A DNA stretch of 64,000 bases from contig CAWDCE010000017.1 of assembly GCA_963800725.1 (NCBI GenBank), positions 666,184 to 730,183 of the forward strand, in the 5' to 3' direction. This document shows positions 27,397-36,145 of this stretch, piece by piece. The notes under the pieces are model-generated. The model did no database searches. It saw only the letters and a program-made list of their open reading frames with translations, and had not been told where the DNA came from. This DNA is from Bog-473 sp963800725. Lineage in GTDB: Bacteria > Actinomycetota > Acidimicrobiia > Acidimicrobiales > RAAP-2. How positions within the stretch are numbered: the stretch's first letter is position 1; every line of letters begins with the position of its first letter. The translations under genes were made by a program, and so were the position numbers.

Positions 27397-27410
27397 GAGC
27401 CAAACGTCCC
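27397..27410 (-). promoter_or_regulatory. DosR/DevR-like box upstream of coiled-coil gene
   Basis: GAGCCAAACGTCCC, identical to the 26953 box except for the second base. Centred 67 bp before ATG 27336. Confidence 0.65.
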
Positions 27411-27525
27411 AATGCCCATTGGGTTCACAGAACCCGCACCCGCACCCCGGTGGGAGTTGTCACCTCGGCGCTCGAGCGTCGAAGTCGATTGGGTCGAATT
27501 CCACTTGTCATCCGGCGACTGAATC

Positions 27526-27539
27526 GGGACGAACGCCCC
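27526..27539 (+). promoter_or_regulatory. DosR/DevR-like box upstream of PNPOx gene
   Basis: GGGACGAACGCCCC, full consensus match, centred 72 bp before ATG 27605. The sites at 27397 and 27526 sit back to back between divergent genes. Confidence 0.68.
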
Positions 27540-27604
27540 TAGAGGTTCGGGTCGAAATGGCGGACAATCACCTTTGGTGGATCTGTTCTGAGGGTGGAAG
27601 CGAC

Positions 27605-28075
27605 ATGAAGAAGGTAGATGGGCGTGGATCGCTCATTATTGATTCGGCTGAAGGATTGGATCGTCTTCGATTGGCCGCGCGAGCGGGCGAGGTGGGTCGG
27701 CTGGCGATTTCCGTCGCCGGCATTCCCTATATCACGCCGGTGAACTTCTCGGTCATCGACGGGAACGTCGTCGTGCAGATGGGGACCGGACTCTTTGCTT
27801 TTCATCTCGACGCGGACCGGGTGGCGTTTGAGGTGGATCACGTCGATGCCGGCGCAAGATCGGGCTGGAGCGTGGTGGTACGAGGCACCGCGCGAATCTT
27901 GGCCTACCAAGATGTGGCGCGCCTGGAGCATCTGTTGCCGCGTCCCCTTGTGGCGGCTCCGGGAACCCGTGTATTCGCCATATATCCCGAGGCGATCACT
28001 GGGCGGGTCATCACGTTGGGCACCGAGCCCAGTGAAACCGTCGAGGTGTCTCGGTCCCGTTCGACTCGACCGTGA
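27605..28075 (+). CDS. PNPOx-like flavin/F420-binding split-barrel protein
   Basis: 156 residues, starting MKKVDGRGSLIIDSAEGLDR, with GGTGGAAG four bases upstream. PNPOx-like barrel: RLAISVAGIPYITPVNFSVI, then VVVQMGTGLFAFHLDADRVA and a GWSVVVRGTARIL strand, closing with GRVITLGTE. Same fold as the barrel of the neighbouring HTH fusion but without the HTH, like DosR-regulon member Rv0080. The cofactor (FMN, F420 or heme) is not decided by the sequence. The frame is open upstream to 27419 but that part lacks similarity. Confidence 0.83.
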   Translation: MKKVDGRGSLIIDSAEGLDRLRLAARAGEVGRLAISVAGIPYITPVNFSVIDGNVVVQMGTGLFAFHLDADRVAFEVDHVDAGARSGWSVVVRGTARILAYQDVARLEHLLPRPLVAAPGTRVFAIYPEAITGRVITLGTEPSETVEVSRSRSTRP

Positions 28076-28359
28076 CATCGGGGGGTCTAGTCTCGCTTCG
28101 AGTACCACCAACTGACACAGCATGAAACCGCGCACGCGGAAGCGAGGTCACTGCAAAGTGGCCGCTCGCGACTGCCCCATGGCGGGAAGGCGAAACCCGC
28201 GGTCGCGAGTGTCCGCGATGTGCGGGATCGACTCGCCTGACGCGCCCGGAACCTCGCAGCGATGAATGAAGCCGCAGCGGATGTTCGGGCCCGCGCCAGT
28301 ACCAGCGAAATTTCGAGCGCCCCTCGACCACGGTCACGCGAAATCGGACCGGTTGACTG
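28076..28359. other. Intergenic stretch without supported gene
   Basis: Between the PNPOx gene and the aldehyde dehydrogenase promoter. An open minus-strand frame of about 100 codons is Arg/Ser-rich without family wording and was not called. Confidence 0.4.
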
Positions 28360-28373
28360 GGGACCTTCGGCCC
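28360..28373 (+). promoter_or_regulatory. DosR/DevR-like box upstream of aldehyde dehydrogenase
   Basis: GGGACCTTCGGCCC, differing from the 24525 box at one central base. Centred 71 bp before ATG 28438. Confidence 0.74.
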
Positions 28374-28437
28374 TAGGCGGATCTGGCACCGGTTCTTATC
28401 GTTGATTCTCTGAGACGTGTGCGAGTGGAGGACTGAG

Positions 28438-30029
28438 ATGGCACTTACGACAGAGACCAGTCACGACGGGCGAGTGTCCAACGATGGGGTGACTGAAGCT
28501 CCAGAGGGCACGACCTATGTCGCTCCGGGTCGCCCGGGCAGCATCGTTGACGTCAAGCCCCGCTACGGCAACTACATCGGCGGCAGGTGGGTTGCACCGG
28601 CTGATGGCCGTTACATGACCAACGTCAGCCCGGTCGACGGGAAGCCGATCTGTGAGGTCGCACGGTCGTCGGCTGCCGACATCGAACTCGCGCTCGACGC
28701 AGCTCACGCAGCAAAGGACGCGTGGGGCGAGGCATCGCTGGCGGAGCGGGCGGCGGTGTTGAACGCCATTGCGGACGCAATCGAAGCCAACCTCGAGATG
28801 CTCGCGGTGGCGGAGACTTGGGAAAACGGCAAGCCGGTTCGCGAGACGCTGGCTGCGGATATTCCTCTGGCCATCGATCACTTTCGCTATTTTGCGGGAG
28901 CCACGCGGTCGCTCGAGGGGCGCTCCACCGAAATTGACAAGGACACCGTCGCCTATCACTTCCACGAGCCGTTGGGCGTGGTCGGACAGATCATTCCGTT
29001 CAACTTCCCGATCTTGATGGCGGCTTGGAAAATTGCCCGGCCCTTGCGGCGGGTAACTGCACCGTTGTCAAGCCCGCGTCCCCAACCCCGTGGTCGATTC
29101 TGAAGCTGGCCGAAGTGATCGGCGACGTCGTCCCCCCGGGCGTGCTGAACATCGTGACCGGTCCGGGCGGTGAGATCGGCAAGGCGCTGGCGTCGAGTCC
29201 TCGAATCGCCAAGATCGGCTTCACCGGTGAGACCACCACCGGGAGAATGATCATGCAATATGCCGCCGAGAATCTGATCCCCTCGACGGTCGAGCTCGGA
29301 GGAAAGTCGCCCAATATCTTTTTTCCCGACGTGATGGATGCCGACGACGACTTCTTGGATAAGGCAATCGAAGGATTGGTGCTGTACGCCTTCAACAAGG
29401 GAGAGGTGTGCACGTGCCCGTCGCGGGCTCTGATCCACGAGTCCATCTACGACCGCTTCATGGAGCGCTGTTTGGACCGCATCAAGGCGATCCGGCAGGG
29501 GAATCCCCTTGACACCACCACCATGATCGGCCCGCAAGTCTCGAGCCAGCAATTGGCGAAGATCACCTCCTACGTTGATATCGGACGCAAGGAAGGCGCG
29601 GAGTGCCTGATCGGCGGGAAGCGGGCAACGGTCGGGGGAGAACTCGATGAGGGATTTTTCTTCGAGCCAACCGTCTTTAAGGGCGAGAACGACATGAGGA
29701 TCTTCCAAGAGGAGATTTTCGGCCCCGTCCTCGCCGTCACCACCTTCACCGATGAAGCCGATGCGATCCGTATCGCGAACGACACCATGTATGGGCTGGG
29801 AGCAGGGGTCTGGACCCGAAACGGCAATCTGGCCTACCGCATGGGACGCGCCATCAAGGCCGGTCGGGTGTGGACCAACTGCTATCACCTCTACCCCGCA
29901 GGAGCGGCGTTCGGTGGTTACAAGATTTCAGGTGTCGGACGTGAGAACCACGCAATGATGCTCGAGCACTATTCCCAAACCAAGAACCTGCTGGTCAGCT
30001 ACGGCACGAAGCCACTGGGCTTCTTCTAG
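28438..30029 (+). CDS. NAD-dependent aldehyde dehydrogenase, ExaC-like (one frameshift)
   Basis: Oxidises acetaldehyde or similar aldehydes. About 530 residues. N-terminal part: KPRYGNYIGGRWVAPADGRY and NFPILMAAWKIA. A C run at 29036-29038 appears one base short, after which the frame continues PALAAGNCTVVKPASPTPWS. Cofactor loop IGFTGETTTGRMI, catalytic glutamate in VELGGKSPN and the catalytic Cys in NKGEVCTCPSRALI, as in ExaC-type enzymes; also EEIFGPVLAV near the C-terminus. Start ATG 28438 with GGAGG six bases upstream. The DosR-like box suggests induction at low oxygen, where aldehyde disposal accompanies fermentation. Confidence 0.9.
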
Positions 30030-30465
30030 ACACGAGGTGGCGGCGGGTAGCGAGAACACTGCCTGTTGTCACCGTGGTGGTCGGGCCCGAACCCGCTGGA
30101 CGGTGCGGATGAGCCGATGGCATGGGGCAAGTGCCGGTAGCGACGGTCACCCAAAAGGGTGATTCCAACTTCATGTTGGCGTCAGATTCCCGGCCTACGC
30201 TGCGGGCGAGGATCGTGTGTCCATCGTCGGCACGATCTTCGCGGTCCTTAGTTACCATGCCGAGGATCAACCCATCCGAGAGGGGAGCTGGTCATTTCAC
30301 TGGTCGAGGCCACGGCGGACATCGGGTTTCCTCGCATTGAAGTGGCGCACGCGCCTTCCTCGTTGACGCTGACCCAAGCGGAAGTTAGAGCGGATCTGGG
30401 TTGTCGCGCGCCAGGCTCGGCGCCGGGTCGCCCCCGGAGCAAGAAATACGAAGGAGGTGGCCGCA
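30030..30465. other. Intergenic stretch, possible small ORF
   Basis: 436 bp. A plus-strand frame without a normal start (ISLVEATADIGFPRIEVAHA and on, from about 30295 into the next gene) looks partly coding but no family was recognised. It was not called. Confidence 0.3.
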
Positions 30466-31764
30466 TTGTCGCAACGCACCAGAGCAATCGCCGGAGCCGG
30501 GACTGATCGGCCAGGCAACGAATCCGGCTCGGCCGGGCGCCGGAGGCGACGCACGCGTTACGACGCACCGCCCCCTAAACCCTTCGGGCTTTCGGGTTGG
30601 GCATTGTTGCCGCTGCGGGCGTTCTTAGGCTTTACCTTTTGCTTCGCCGGACTCCAAAAGCTCGCCAATCCCAATTTCCTCAACGCGAAGAGCCCGTCGA
30701 GCATCCAGGCGCAGCTCATCGCTTCGATCCGCGTCAGTCCCGTGCACTCATTGTTGGGCCACCTGCTCCGGTTCGCGGTGCCGATCGGCATCGCCATCGC
30801 GCTGGCTGAGTTGGCGGTCGGTATTGGCGCGTTGCTCGGTCTTTGGACCCGGGTCGCCGCAATAGGGGGAATGGCGCTCTCTTTCACGCTCTTCTTGACT
30901 GTGAGCTTTCATTCGTCGCCCTATTACACCGGTGCCGACATTGTCTTTTTCTTTGCCTGGATCCCGCTCCTCTTGGCCGGGGCGGGCGGAGTGTGGTCAC
31001 TCGACGCGTTGATTGCGGCAAGGGTGGCAAGAGAGACGAAACGGGGCCCAGCCACGCTGGTCCCGGTCCGATTCGAACAGATCCAGCAGGTATGTGGGCA
31101 ATTCCACAACGACACCTGCGCCGCCAAGTCTGGCCAGCCCTGCGATGTGTACCGCTGTCCGTTCCTATCCGATGAACGGGGCACCATATTCGAGCGTGGT
31201 CCCGACGAGCTCGACCGCAGAGCACTCGTTCTCGGTGGAACTGCGGTGGCGGCATCGGCCGTCGTCGGGTTGGTGGGTGCGGGAGCGGCCGCCGGTATCG
31301 GGCGTGCGCTCGGGGATGCGCCCGCACCGCCGGGATCGGCGTCCGCCAGTCTGTCGACCAAGACCCCCCCGAAGTCAGGTGGCCACCCAACCACGGTGCC
31401 GCCTTCTTCGACCACGGTGCCAGCGGCCCCGACAACGACCGCTCCTCAGCCGGCCGGAACCCGCATTGGTGCGGCGAATCAGGTTCCCGTCGGTGGCGCA
31501 GCCTCATTCCAGGATCCGGCCTCAGGACAACCCGGTCTCTTACTGCAGCTCACCAAGGGTCAGTACCTCGCGTACGACGCCGTGTGTCCGCATGCCGGAT
31601 GCACGGTCGGGTACTCAGAAGGGGCCAAGCTCATCGTGTGTCCGTGCCACGGGTCCGAGTTCGACCCCCGCACCGGCGATGTCGTCAGCCCACCAGCGCA
31701 GCGGGCGCTCACCCGCATCAACGTCAGTGTGAGTGCGGACGGTCAGATCTACGTAGACGGCTAG
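30466..31764 (+). CDS. DoxD/DoxX membrane domain fused to Rieske [2Fe-2S] domain
   Basis: 432 residues. A DoxX/TQO-small-subunit-like unit with four helices fills about 40-185 (LRAFLGFTFCFAGLQKLANP; LAELAVGIGALLGLWTRVAA). A Cys-rich loop (VCGQFHNDTCAAKSGQPCDV) follows, then a twin-Arg-free anchor helix, a Thr/Pro linker, and a Rieske domain with CPHAGC (374-379) and CPCHGSEFD. Probably a membrane redox protein with the Fe-S cluster outside the membrane, passing electrons to or from quinone. TTG 30466 was chosen because AAGGAGG stands eight bases before it; the GTG at 30457 overlaps that site. Confidence 0.85.
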   Translation: MSQRTRAIAGAGTDRPGNESGSAGRRRRRTRYDAPPPKPFGLSGWALLPLRAFLGFTFCFAGLQKLANPNFLNAKSPSSIQAQLIASIRVSPVHSLLGHLLRFAVPIGIAIALAELAVGIGALLGLWTRVAAIGGMALSFTLFLTVSFHSSPYYTGADIVFFFAWIPLLLAGAGGVWSLDALIAARVARETKRGPATLVPVRFEQIQQVCGQFHNDTCAAKSGQPCDVYRCPFLSDERGTIFERGPDELDRRALVLGGTAVAASAVVGLVGAGAAAGIGRALGDAPAPPGSASASLSTKTPPKSGGHPTTVPPSSTTVPAAPTTTAPQPAGTRIGAANQVPVGGAASFQDPASGQPGLLLQLTKGQYLAYDAVCPHAGCTVGYSEGAKLIVCPCHGSEFDPRTGDVVSPPAQRALTRINVSVSADGQIYVDG

Positions 31765-31966
31765 TGGGCGGTGCCGGCTGCGCAGCGTGCTTCGTGACAA
31801 CCAGGGTGTGTACTCAGAACACGTCGAGTACGTCGCTTCATGAGTTCCTCCGTCATTCGTGCGTCGTGCTGAGGCCTCGACCGCGATTCGTAGGCAGTGA
31901 TGGCGAGCATGCGGTGTGGGCTATCGACGGGTCGAGGTCCGGTGGCGATTGCTTATGCTTTTCGCC

Positions 31967-32698
31967 ATGACCTACTGCCTTGCCATGCGACTGGAAGAGG
32001 GGCTTCTCTTCCTGGCCGACACCCGGACGAACGCGGGACTCGACAACGTCAGCACTTTTCGCAAACTCCACGTCCTCACGCCGGGTCACGATCGAGTATT
32101 TGTCTTGGAATCGGCCGGCAATCTGGCCACGACCCAAGAGGTCCTCGACCGGATCAGTCGGGACCTGTCGTCCTCGACCGAATCGGTCACGTTGGCCTCC
32201 GCCGAGCACCTTTTCGAGGCCGCCCTCTACATCGGGCGGGTGGGCCGCGCCGTGGTCGAAGAGCACAAGCAGGCGCTCGGCGAAGTCGGAGCCGACGCCA
32301 CCTGTTCGTTCATTCTCGGCGGACAGATCGGTGACGGCGCCGCCGACGTCCTGCAGATCTATCCCGAAGGCAATTACATCCGTGCCTCTGACGACCTGCC
32401 CTTTTTGCAGATCGGCGAGAGCAAGTATGGGAAATTCCTTCTCGAGTTGGGGGTGGCAGCCCACGTGAGCATGGATCAAGCGGTGAAAGTGGCCCTCACC
32501 TCGATGATGAGCACCGCTCGGGCCAATCTCTCCGTCGGGCCTCCCTACGACCTGGCTCTGTACCGACCGGGAACCTTTCAGGTCGAAGAGAAGCGAATCG
32601 ATGGAGATGCAGGGTTTCTCTCCGCCGCTCTCGAGATCTGGGAGCGCCATCTCCTTTCGGCGATTCGAGAGCTCCCACCCATCACCTTCGAGAAGTGA
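31967..32698 (+). CDS. Anbu (ancestral beta-subunit) proteasome-like peptidase
   Basis: 243 residues. Starts MTYCLAMRLEEGLLFLADTR TNAG: the Thr after Met is the expected N-terminal nucleophile once the Met is removed. SADTR-type and STFRKLHVL strands and CSFILGGQIGD follow the Anbu pattern. Ntn-hydrolase fold; forms ring-like oligomers in studied species. The usual companions (transglutaminase-like, circularly permuted ATP-grasp and alpha-E proteins) are absent from the neighbourhood. An open frame upstream to 31916 was rejected because it would bury the catalytic Thr. Confidence 0.85.
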   Translation: MTYCLAMRLEEGLLFLADTRTNAGLDNVSTFRKLHVLTPGHDRVFVLESAGNLATTQEVLDRISRDLSSSTESVTLASAEHLFEAALYIGRVGRAVVEEHKQALGEVGADATCSFILGGQIGDGAADVLQIYPEGNYIRASDDLPFLQIGESKYGKFLLELGVAAHVSMDQAVKVALTSMMSTARANLSVGPPYDLALYRPGTFQVEEKRIDGDAGFLSAALEIWERHLLSAIRELPPITFEK

Positions 32699-32865
32699 CG
32701 CCGACGTCACGGCAAAGTGGCAACCCGCCGCTGCGAGGTCGCCGGGTGAACTGAGTGATTGTTCCGTGGCCGGATCGGTGGCGCATCAATCAGCTGCTCG
32801 GAGCGCGGTGGACAAAGGACATGGTCCCCGGTTGCCCTTCGGGTCGGCCGTAGCATCGACGCACA

Positions 32866-33573
32866 GTGAGCGAAGCTGCTGGGAGAACCTTCAGCGAGGT
32901 TCGGATGCCGCCGTTGGCCGTAGGCATCTACCTGATTACCGCGGTCTGCGGAATGATCGACGCCGCGTGCTTCTTGGGCCTTGGACACGTGTTCGCAGAG
33001 GTGCTCACCGGGAACCTGGCGTTGCTGTGCTTCGCCGTTGGGTACGGCTCCAGCGGTGCGGACGGATCGATCCTCGGCTACGTGTTGGCCATTGGCACGT
33101 TTCTCGCCGGCGCGCTCTTCGGAGGCAAGCTCTTGACACTGCCCCATCCCATCAGCGATCGCCGGATCGGCTTCGCTGTCGAGTGGAGCGCCCTCGTCGG
33201 CGCCGTCATCGCCACGCTGGTCCTGCACCCGGGGCCAACCGGGTCGTCTCGCCTGGCGGTGATCGGGCTGCTCTCCTTCGGGATGGGAATCCAAAACGCC
33301 ATGATTCGGCGATGGGGCATCCAGGACCTGGCGACCAACGTCATGACGTTGACCGTGACCGGCCTCGTGGCCGATTGGCGGCTCGTCGGCGGTGACAACC
33401 GCAACGCCCGGCGCCGTTCGAGTTCGGTCGGCCTCTTCATGGCCAGTGCGGCCCTCGGCGCTTATCTGACCCGGTTCGGAGTCGTCTGGCCGCTCCTGGT
33501 GGCCGTCGTGATCTTCACGCTGGCCCTCCCCATTCTCTTGCACCGCCCGCCATCGAGTTCGGCCAACGCGTAG
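32866..33573 (+). CDS. DUF1275 (YoaK-like) membrane protein
   Basis: 235 residues, six hydrophobic segments. Family wording: TAVCGMIDAACFLGLGHVFA, LTGNLALLCFAVG, LSFGMGIQNAMIRRWGIQDL and ATNVMTLTVTGLVADW. Function of the family is unknown. GTG start 32866. Stands alone between the Anbu gene and convergent tatB. Confidence 0.83.
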   Translation: MSEAAGRTFSEVRMPPLAVGIYLITAVCGMIDAACFLGLGHVFAEVLTGNLALLCFAVGYGSSGADGSILGYVLAIGTFLAGALFGGKLLTLPHPISDRRIGFAVEWSALVGAVIATLVLHPGPTGSSRLAVIGLLSFGMGIQNAMIRRWGIQDLATNVMTLTVTGLVADWRLVGGDNRNARRRSSSVGLFMASAALGAYLTRFGVVWPLLVAVVIFTLALPILLHRPPSSSANA

Positions 33574-33641
33574 AAGAACGACAGGCGGGGGCAAACCCGA
33601 GCGCCGCTCGTACAGCGCCGCCGTCTCGGGGAGGCGAGGGT

Positions 33642-34061
33642 TCAGTTCAAGGTGGCGTCGCCGGGCGCCACCACCGGTGCCCGTTGCGGGTGAGATCCAT
33701 GAACGGGGCGATCCGGTGGCACCACTGCTTCGGCATCGGGTGCCTGCGCCTCGGAGTGGGCACCGGCGCCATCCCAGATTGCGCCCATCTCCGTTTGATC
33801 TCGGGCTTCAGCACCCGTCGACATTTGCGCCAGCCGATCCATCAGCGCGATCGGAGATTTCGCCAGGTGGGCAATTTCGGGAACCGGCGGCAGGTCGGGC
33901 AATTTGGCGCGCACTTCGGTCTCCATCCGATGGCGCACTTCATTGAAAGATCGCCAGAGGTCTCCGGTCTGGCGAGCGAAGCGGGGCAACTTGTCGGGAC
34001 CGAGAACGAAGATGGCCACCACGCCGATGATCAGCAGCTTTGCGGGATCGAGATTGAACAT
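33642..34061 (-). CDS. tatB: Sec-independent translocase component TatB
   Basis: 139 residues. MFNLDPAKLLIIGVVAIFVL then GPDKLPRFARQTGDL is the TatA/B pattern: short N-terminal membrane helix, hinge GPDKLP, amphipathic helix. The longer C-terminal tail and Asp5 in the periplasmic stretch point to TatB rather than TatA. Twin-arginine export of folded proteins; TatA and TatC are not in the window. ATG 34061. The Pro-rich tail lacks similarity. Confidence 0.82.
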   Translation of the reverse strand: MFNLDPAKLLIIGVVAIFVLGPDKLPRFARQTGDLWRSFNEVRHRMETEVRAKLPDLPPVPEIAHLAKSPIALMDRLAQMSTGAEARDQTEMGAIWDGAGAHSEAQAPDAEAVVPPDRPVHGSHPQRAPVVAPGDATLN

Positions 34062-34263
34062 GTGCCGCCTCTATGCCACTGCGCAGTGCACGCCCCTCAG
34101 GCGATCTGCGAGGTGGGGCCGTGGGCGGGAGGCACAGGACGGCGCGTGGTGCGCCGCCCCAAGGAATCGAAGAGACATGACAACCTCTATTCGGTTCTGG
34201 CGCCTCTTCGTATGAGGAGTGAGGGAAATAGCGAAGACCCGGCAATGACCGGATCCGCGTGGC

Positions 34264-35382
34264 CTAACCCTCGAACCCGTGACCACCGACCGATCGGCGC
34301 ATGGCGGAGTGAAGTTGGTTCGGTGTCAATACCCCGAGATACCGGTCGCCGTCGACCACCGGTATCCAGCTCACGTCATGTTGCAGCATCTCGCCGAGGG
34401 CAGCGCGCAGGGATGTTCCGATGGGGACCTGTACCTCGAAAGGGACGACGTGGTCGCGCACGGCGCCACTCATCTCGTCGGAGAGATCGATCCAACCGAG
34501 CAGGTGCGCATCGCCGTCGACCACCACAGCCCATCGGCTTTGCCCGTCGCTGACCGCTTCACGCGCAGCATGGACGGAGACGTCGGGGGTGACTTGTGGG
34601 GGCAAGAAGAGGTCCTGGGTCTCGATGGGCATGACGGCGAGGCGACGCACCCCACGGTCGGTCCCGACGAAGTCGGCCACGAAGGTGGTTGCCGGCCGTC
34701 CGAGCACTTCACTGGGCGTGTCGTACTGCTCGAGCACGCCACCCTTGGAGAGCACCGCAATCCGATCACCCAACCGGGTGGCCTCCTCAATGTCGTGGGT
34801 CACGAAGACAATGGTCTTTTTCAAGTTCTTTTGCAGGTCGAGGAACTGTTGTTGTAGGCGCAGTCGGGTCACCGGATCAACCGCGCCGAAGGGCTCATCC
34901 ATCAAGAGGACCGGCGGGTCGCCCCCGAGCGCGCGAGCGACGCCGACGCGTTGGCGCTCGCCTCCGGAGAGCTCGTGGGGAAAGCGTCGCCCGTAGAGAT
35001 CCGGATCGAGGCCGACGAGTTCGAGCAATTCGACCACGCGTGCATTGACCCGGTCCTTGTCCCAACCGAGCAGCCGAGGGACCGTGGCCACGTTGTCGGC
35101 CACCCGGCGGTGTGGGAAGAGCCCGCCTTGTTGGATGACGTAGCCGATACTTCGGCGGAGTTGGACCGGGTCGATCTTGAGTACGTCGATGCCGTCGATG
35201 AGGATCCGACCACCCGACGGCTCGATGAGACGGTTGATCATGCGCAGCGTGGTCGTTTTGCCGCATCCCGAAGGTCCGACCAGCACGCAGAGCTCACCGT
35301 TCGGCACGGTCAGGCTGAGTTCAGCCACTGCGACTGAGTCGGCGCCGTAGCGCTTCGTCACCGCGTCGAGCGTGATCACCAC
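34264..35382 (-). CDS. Osmoprotectant ABC transporter ATPase with CBS domains (OpuCA/ProV type)
   Basis: 372 residues from GTG 35382 (VITLDAVTKRYGADSVAVAE); the frame is open to 35544 but similarity starts here. Walker A GPSGCGKTTTLRM, signature LSGGERQRVGVARAL, Walker B LLMDEPFGAVDP, H-loop VTHDIEEATRLGD. A tandem CBS pair at the C-terminus (DVSVHAAREAV; VPIGTSLRAALGEMLQHDVS) is typical of glycine betaine/choline/carnitine importers, where it senses ionic strength. It is divergent from its permease genes, 36 bp apart at the starts, so the shared control region is very short. Uptake of quaternary amines inferred. Confidence 0.87.
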   Translation of the reverse strand: MVITLDAVTKRYGADSVAVAELSLTVPNGELCVLVGPSGCGKTTTLRMINRLIEPSGGRILIDGIDVLKIDPVQLRRSIGYVIQQGGLFPHRRVADNVATVPRLLGWDKDRVNARVVELLELVGLDPDLYGRRFPHELSGGERQRVGVARALGGDPPVLLMDEPFGAVDPVTRLRLQQQFLDLQKNLKKTIVFVTHDIEEATRLGDRIAVLSKGGVLEQYDTPSEVLGRPATTFVADFVGTDRGVRRLAVMPIETQDLFLPPQVTPDVSVHAAREAVSDGQSRWAVVVDGDAHLLGWIDLSDEMSGAVRDHVVPFEVQVPIGTSLRAALGEMLQHDVSWIPVVDGDRYLGVLTPNQLHSAMRRSVGGHGFEG

Positions 35383-35418
35383 GGTGAGGATACCCACCAC
35401 TCGCCAAGAGCCGACGCC

Positions 35419-36144
35419 GTGGCGCTCAGCTCGAAGGTCTGGGCGGGTATTCTCGGCGCGATGCTGATCGGGACGAACCCGTTCTTCCGATGGAGCTATG
35501 TCACCAGTCAGTGGGGGCAGATCCAGGCCGACCTCGTGCAGCACATCGAGTTGAGCATCCTCGCCGTGGCTATCGGGACCGCCATTTCCATCCCCCTGGC
35601 CGTGCTCGCCTGGCGCTACCGGATCATCCGCTCCCCGGTCTTTGGATTGGCCAGCGCCCTCTACATCATTCCGTCGTTGGCGTTGTTCGCCATCCTCGGA
35701 CCGATCACCGGTTTCGTCGCCTCCTACACGACGGCTGAGATCGCCCTGGTCGGCTACACGCTGCTCATCATCATCTGGAACACCGTGGCCGGGCTCGAAG
35801 CCGTGCCCGCCGACGCTCGCGAAGCCGCCACCGCCATTGGGTACTCACCCACCTCGTCCCTCTTGCGGGTGGATCTACCCCTCGCTCTGCCCTACATCTT
35901 CGCCGGCCTGCGGGTCGCAACAGCGACGGTGATCGGACTCGTCACGGTCACTGCGCTCATTGGTCTGGGTGGATTGGGTCAGCAGATCACCTACGGCTTC
36001 AATATTGGCTACAACACGCCCATCATCGTGGGTCTCGTTTTCTCGATCGCCCTGGCGGCCGTGGCGGATCTGCTCTTGGTCGGCGCGGAACGACTCGTCG
36101 TGCCGTGGGGCCGCAGCGGCCGTCGCGCCCAGGCGGTCGGGTGA
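35419..36144 (+). CDS. Osmoprotectant ABC transporter permease (OpuCB/ProW type)
   Basis: 241 residues, five or six membrane helices. BPD-type permease motif EAVPADAREAATAIGYSPTS, then LLRVDLPLALPYIFAGLRVA. GTG 35419 is the first start; ATG 35461 (MLIGTNPFFRW) is possible. Followed by a second permease after a TGAAATG junction. Confidence 0.87.
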   Translation: MALSSKVWAGILGAMLIGTNPFFRWSYVTSQWGQIQADLVQHIELSILAVAIGTAISIPLAVLAWRYRIIRSPVFGLASALYIIPSLALFAILGPITGFVASYTTAEIALVGYTLLIIIWNTVAGLEAVPADAREAATAIGYSPTSSLLRVDLPLALPYIFAGLRVATATVIGLVTVTALIGLGGLGQQITYGFNIGYNTPIIVGLVFSIALAAVADLLLVGAERLVVPWGRSGRRAQAVG

Positions 36145-36145
36145 A

